From the NCBI GenBank assembly GCA_014529385.2, contig CM043947.1, positions 97,186,036-97,250,035 of the forward strand: 64,000 bases of DNA, in the 5' to 3' direction. How positions within the stretch are numbered: the first letter of the stretch is position 1; the number at the start of each line of letters is the position of its first letter. A model generated the notes under the pieces. It did no database searches, was not told the DNA's origin, and saw nothing but the letters and a program-made list of their open reading frames with translations. Made by a program: the position numbers and the translations under genes. This stretch comes from Adiantum capillus-veneris. Its lineage: Eukaryota > Streptophyta > Polypodiopsida > Polypodiales > Pteridaceae. Shown here piece after piece: positions 62,672 to 64,000 of the stretch.

Positions 62672-63952
62672 TGTAAGATGCAGCGGAAGTGAATGTTGAA
62701 CTTTGCTCAAGATGAGTGCTCCGAACACTGCTCAAGAGTTCCTTTTACTTACAGAAGGGAGAGCCTTCCGTTCCTTTAGTGAGAGAGTGCAAATGATCAC
62801 AAACAAAGTGGATGAACACTGTGAATGAACGTGCTAAGACTGAGAGATAGAGAGAGAAGAATAAGACACCTAAATGTTGTCAAACCCTCCTCTGAAGGCC
62901 CTACTCTCTATGGCGACAGCGGTCTACTATTGATTGCACAAATCTCTACAATGCCTGGACTTGCCGACGATGTCGACGATGATGAGGACGATGACGAGAC
63001 GGGCTGAAATTTGAAAATGCTAAGGGCTGAAATCTGCAAATCTTTATCTACATTCTGACTCTATGTCGGTGACGACGGCGATGACGACGATGCAACAACG
63101 ACGCGCTGAAAACGCAGATGCTGAAATCTGCGTTTTCCAGGCTCAAACTGCGAACTTTGCGGAATCTCACCGTGCGGCGAGGATCTGCTACGGGAAGGTG
63201 AGATCTACGAGGTTTGGGACTTCCTCTGCGGGCTCTAACTCCTGAAAACTGAAAACACTGGTTCTAGGGCTGAATCTGTCGCGATGGAATTGCAAAACGT
63301 TGAATGTCCTGCTGCTCCAAAAAAGCTAGCGCTGAATTCTGCTGTCACTGTGGATTCTGCTAACGCTAGGGCTGATCTGCTATCTGCGGGGGAAACTGCT
63401 AATGCTAGGGCTGATCTGAGGTCGTACTGTCGCCAGGCTGTTGCAATGCAAAAACGCTGGCTGATCTGGAAGCAAAACGCTAGGTCAATGCTGATGCAAA
63501 AAACGCTAGGCCTGTTGTCTCTGGGGTCTTGCTGAGAAGGTGCCTGTTGAACAAGGTGCTCCTGCTGCCTCTTCTATCAGAAAGTGCTAGCACTACGTTT
63601 CTTGATATACTTGCTTAGCAAAATTTCCCTACCTAGTTTCCAACAAAAGTCCCTTAAAAATAATAAGTGAAAAATGTCAAAAATAGGGAAAATAGGTCTA
63701 TGCACTGTAAAAATGCTATTGATGGGTTCTGACTGTAATCTGATGATCATGTTGTGTGCTTCCAGAGGATATGTATCTAATCTAAGTGTCTCGACATGCA
63801 CGGTCTGCGAACAGACTCACAAAAGTGTCAGATCACTTTCTATTCTAGACTGACTTGACTAAACTAAACCCTGGACATGTGGTAGCTTGTCCAAAGACAC
63901 ATAGGGTTGGATGTGTGATGTGATATCACCATGCACACGCTGCCCACTTTGC
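62672..63952 (-). mobile_element. right (5') LTR of the non-autonomous element
   Basis: It matches 61246-61775 over its first 517 bp and then extends a further 760 bp. Direct repeats of gctgaaatctgc and gctagggctgatctg occur inside. The outer end is placed where LINE-A sequence resumes. Confidence 0.75.
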
Positions 63953-64000
63953 AGTACTCTCTTCAGGCACCCTCGATGTCTCTTACACGGGTGCAGATTA
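63953..64000 (+). pseudogene. LINE-A ORF2, third piece (window edge)
   Basis: agtactctcttcaggcaccc and onward match LINE-A2 at 31577-31624, so the LINE continues beyond the window. Confidence 0.85.

Larger units (their letters stand above)
61246..63952 (-). mobile_element. non-autonomous LTR retrotransposon (about 2.7 kb)
   Basis: Two direct repeats starting TGTAAG(G/A)TGCA(A/G)CGGAAGTGAATG (61246 and 62672) and a perfect initiator tRNA-Met primer site next to the right one show an LTR element on the minus strand. The left copy is shared only to about 61775, while the right one extends to about 63952, so the 3' LTR is truncated. The interior of about 900 bp has only a gag-like frame, with no protease, RT or integrase. 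It interrupts LINE-A; the target duplication is not clear. Confidence 0.82.

Noticed and set aside
61241-63960. Five-base target duplication around the non-autonomous LTR element
   Set aside because: TCACC on the left has no clear partner on the right. The right border is uncertain.

Overview
The window looks like repeat-rich intergenic DNA from a land plant with a large genome. The evidence is a Ty3/gypsy element of the plant Tat type with a second RNase H, a chromodomain Ty3/gypsy element primed by initiator tRNA-Met, L1-type LINEs with a zf-RVT-like tail, a hAT transposase gene with plant-style introns, and TTTAGGG-like motifs. A fern, lycophyte or gymnosperm would fit, but this cannot be settled from the sequence. 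I see no intact host gene, no rRNA, tRNA or ncRNA gene and no CRISPR array. Almost every coding stretch is a decayed transposable-element gene.

Layout. 1-4412 (-) is a Tat-like Ty3/gypsy gag-pol whose 5' side lies to the right, with a candidate LTR promoter near 5770. 4870-14700 is AT-rich and gene-free, with a 45-nt poly-G tract and a 629-bp tandem duplication. 14737-15730 (+) is a LINE ORF1 relic. From about 17480 (+) runs a LINE, here LINE-A, with ORF1, an APE-type endonuclease and a reverse transcriptase. LINE-A is cut inside its RT gene at 20918 and resumes at 60411. The cut carries a perfect 5-bp duplication (GTGAA) outside matching TG...CA LTR ends, so the 39.5 kb between belongs to one LTR-element insertion that then grew by nesting and rearrangement. 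LINE-A is interrupted again at 61246-63952 by a short non-autonomous LTR element and resumes at the last 48 bases.

Inside the 39.5-kb insertion: a chromodomain Ty3/gypsy element (E1, -, 20919-27761) with LTR, polypurine tract, integrase-chromodomain, RT-RNase H, protease, gag and primer-binding site; a tandem copy of its gag/protease half (28075-30953); a LINE 3' part (30954-32455); a second LINE of the same kind (LINE-B, 32473-37977); and a hAT transposon (37983 to about 51240). The presumed 5' intron of the hAT holds two L1-type LINEs on the minus strand (38334-45465 and 45922-48194), each bordered on both sides by CT tracts. The first L1 itself carries a 710-bp hAT-type miniature element with a perfect 8-bp target duplication. 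51240-60004 is a patchwork: LTR fragments in inverted orientation, L1 relics, a tRNA-like SINE candidate, a plus-strand gag, a third antisense copy of the E1 gag/protease half, and L1 pieces with an inverted middle segment.

The genes do not form host pathways. The window is a record of layered insertions. Its most notable signals are the datable nesting order, a chimeric gag/antisense-gag module seen three times, L1 insertion into CT microsatellites, a gene-like fragment inside an LTR, and a strong bias for inactivating stops of the CAG-to-TAG kind.
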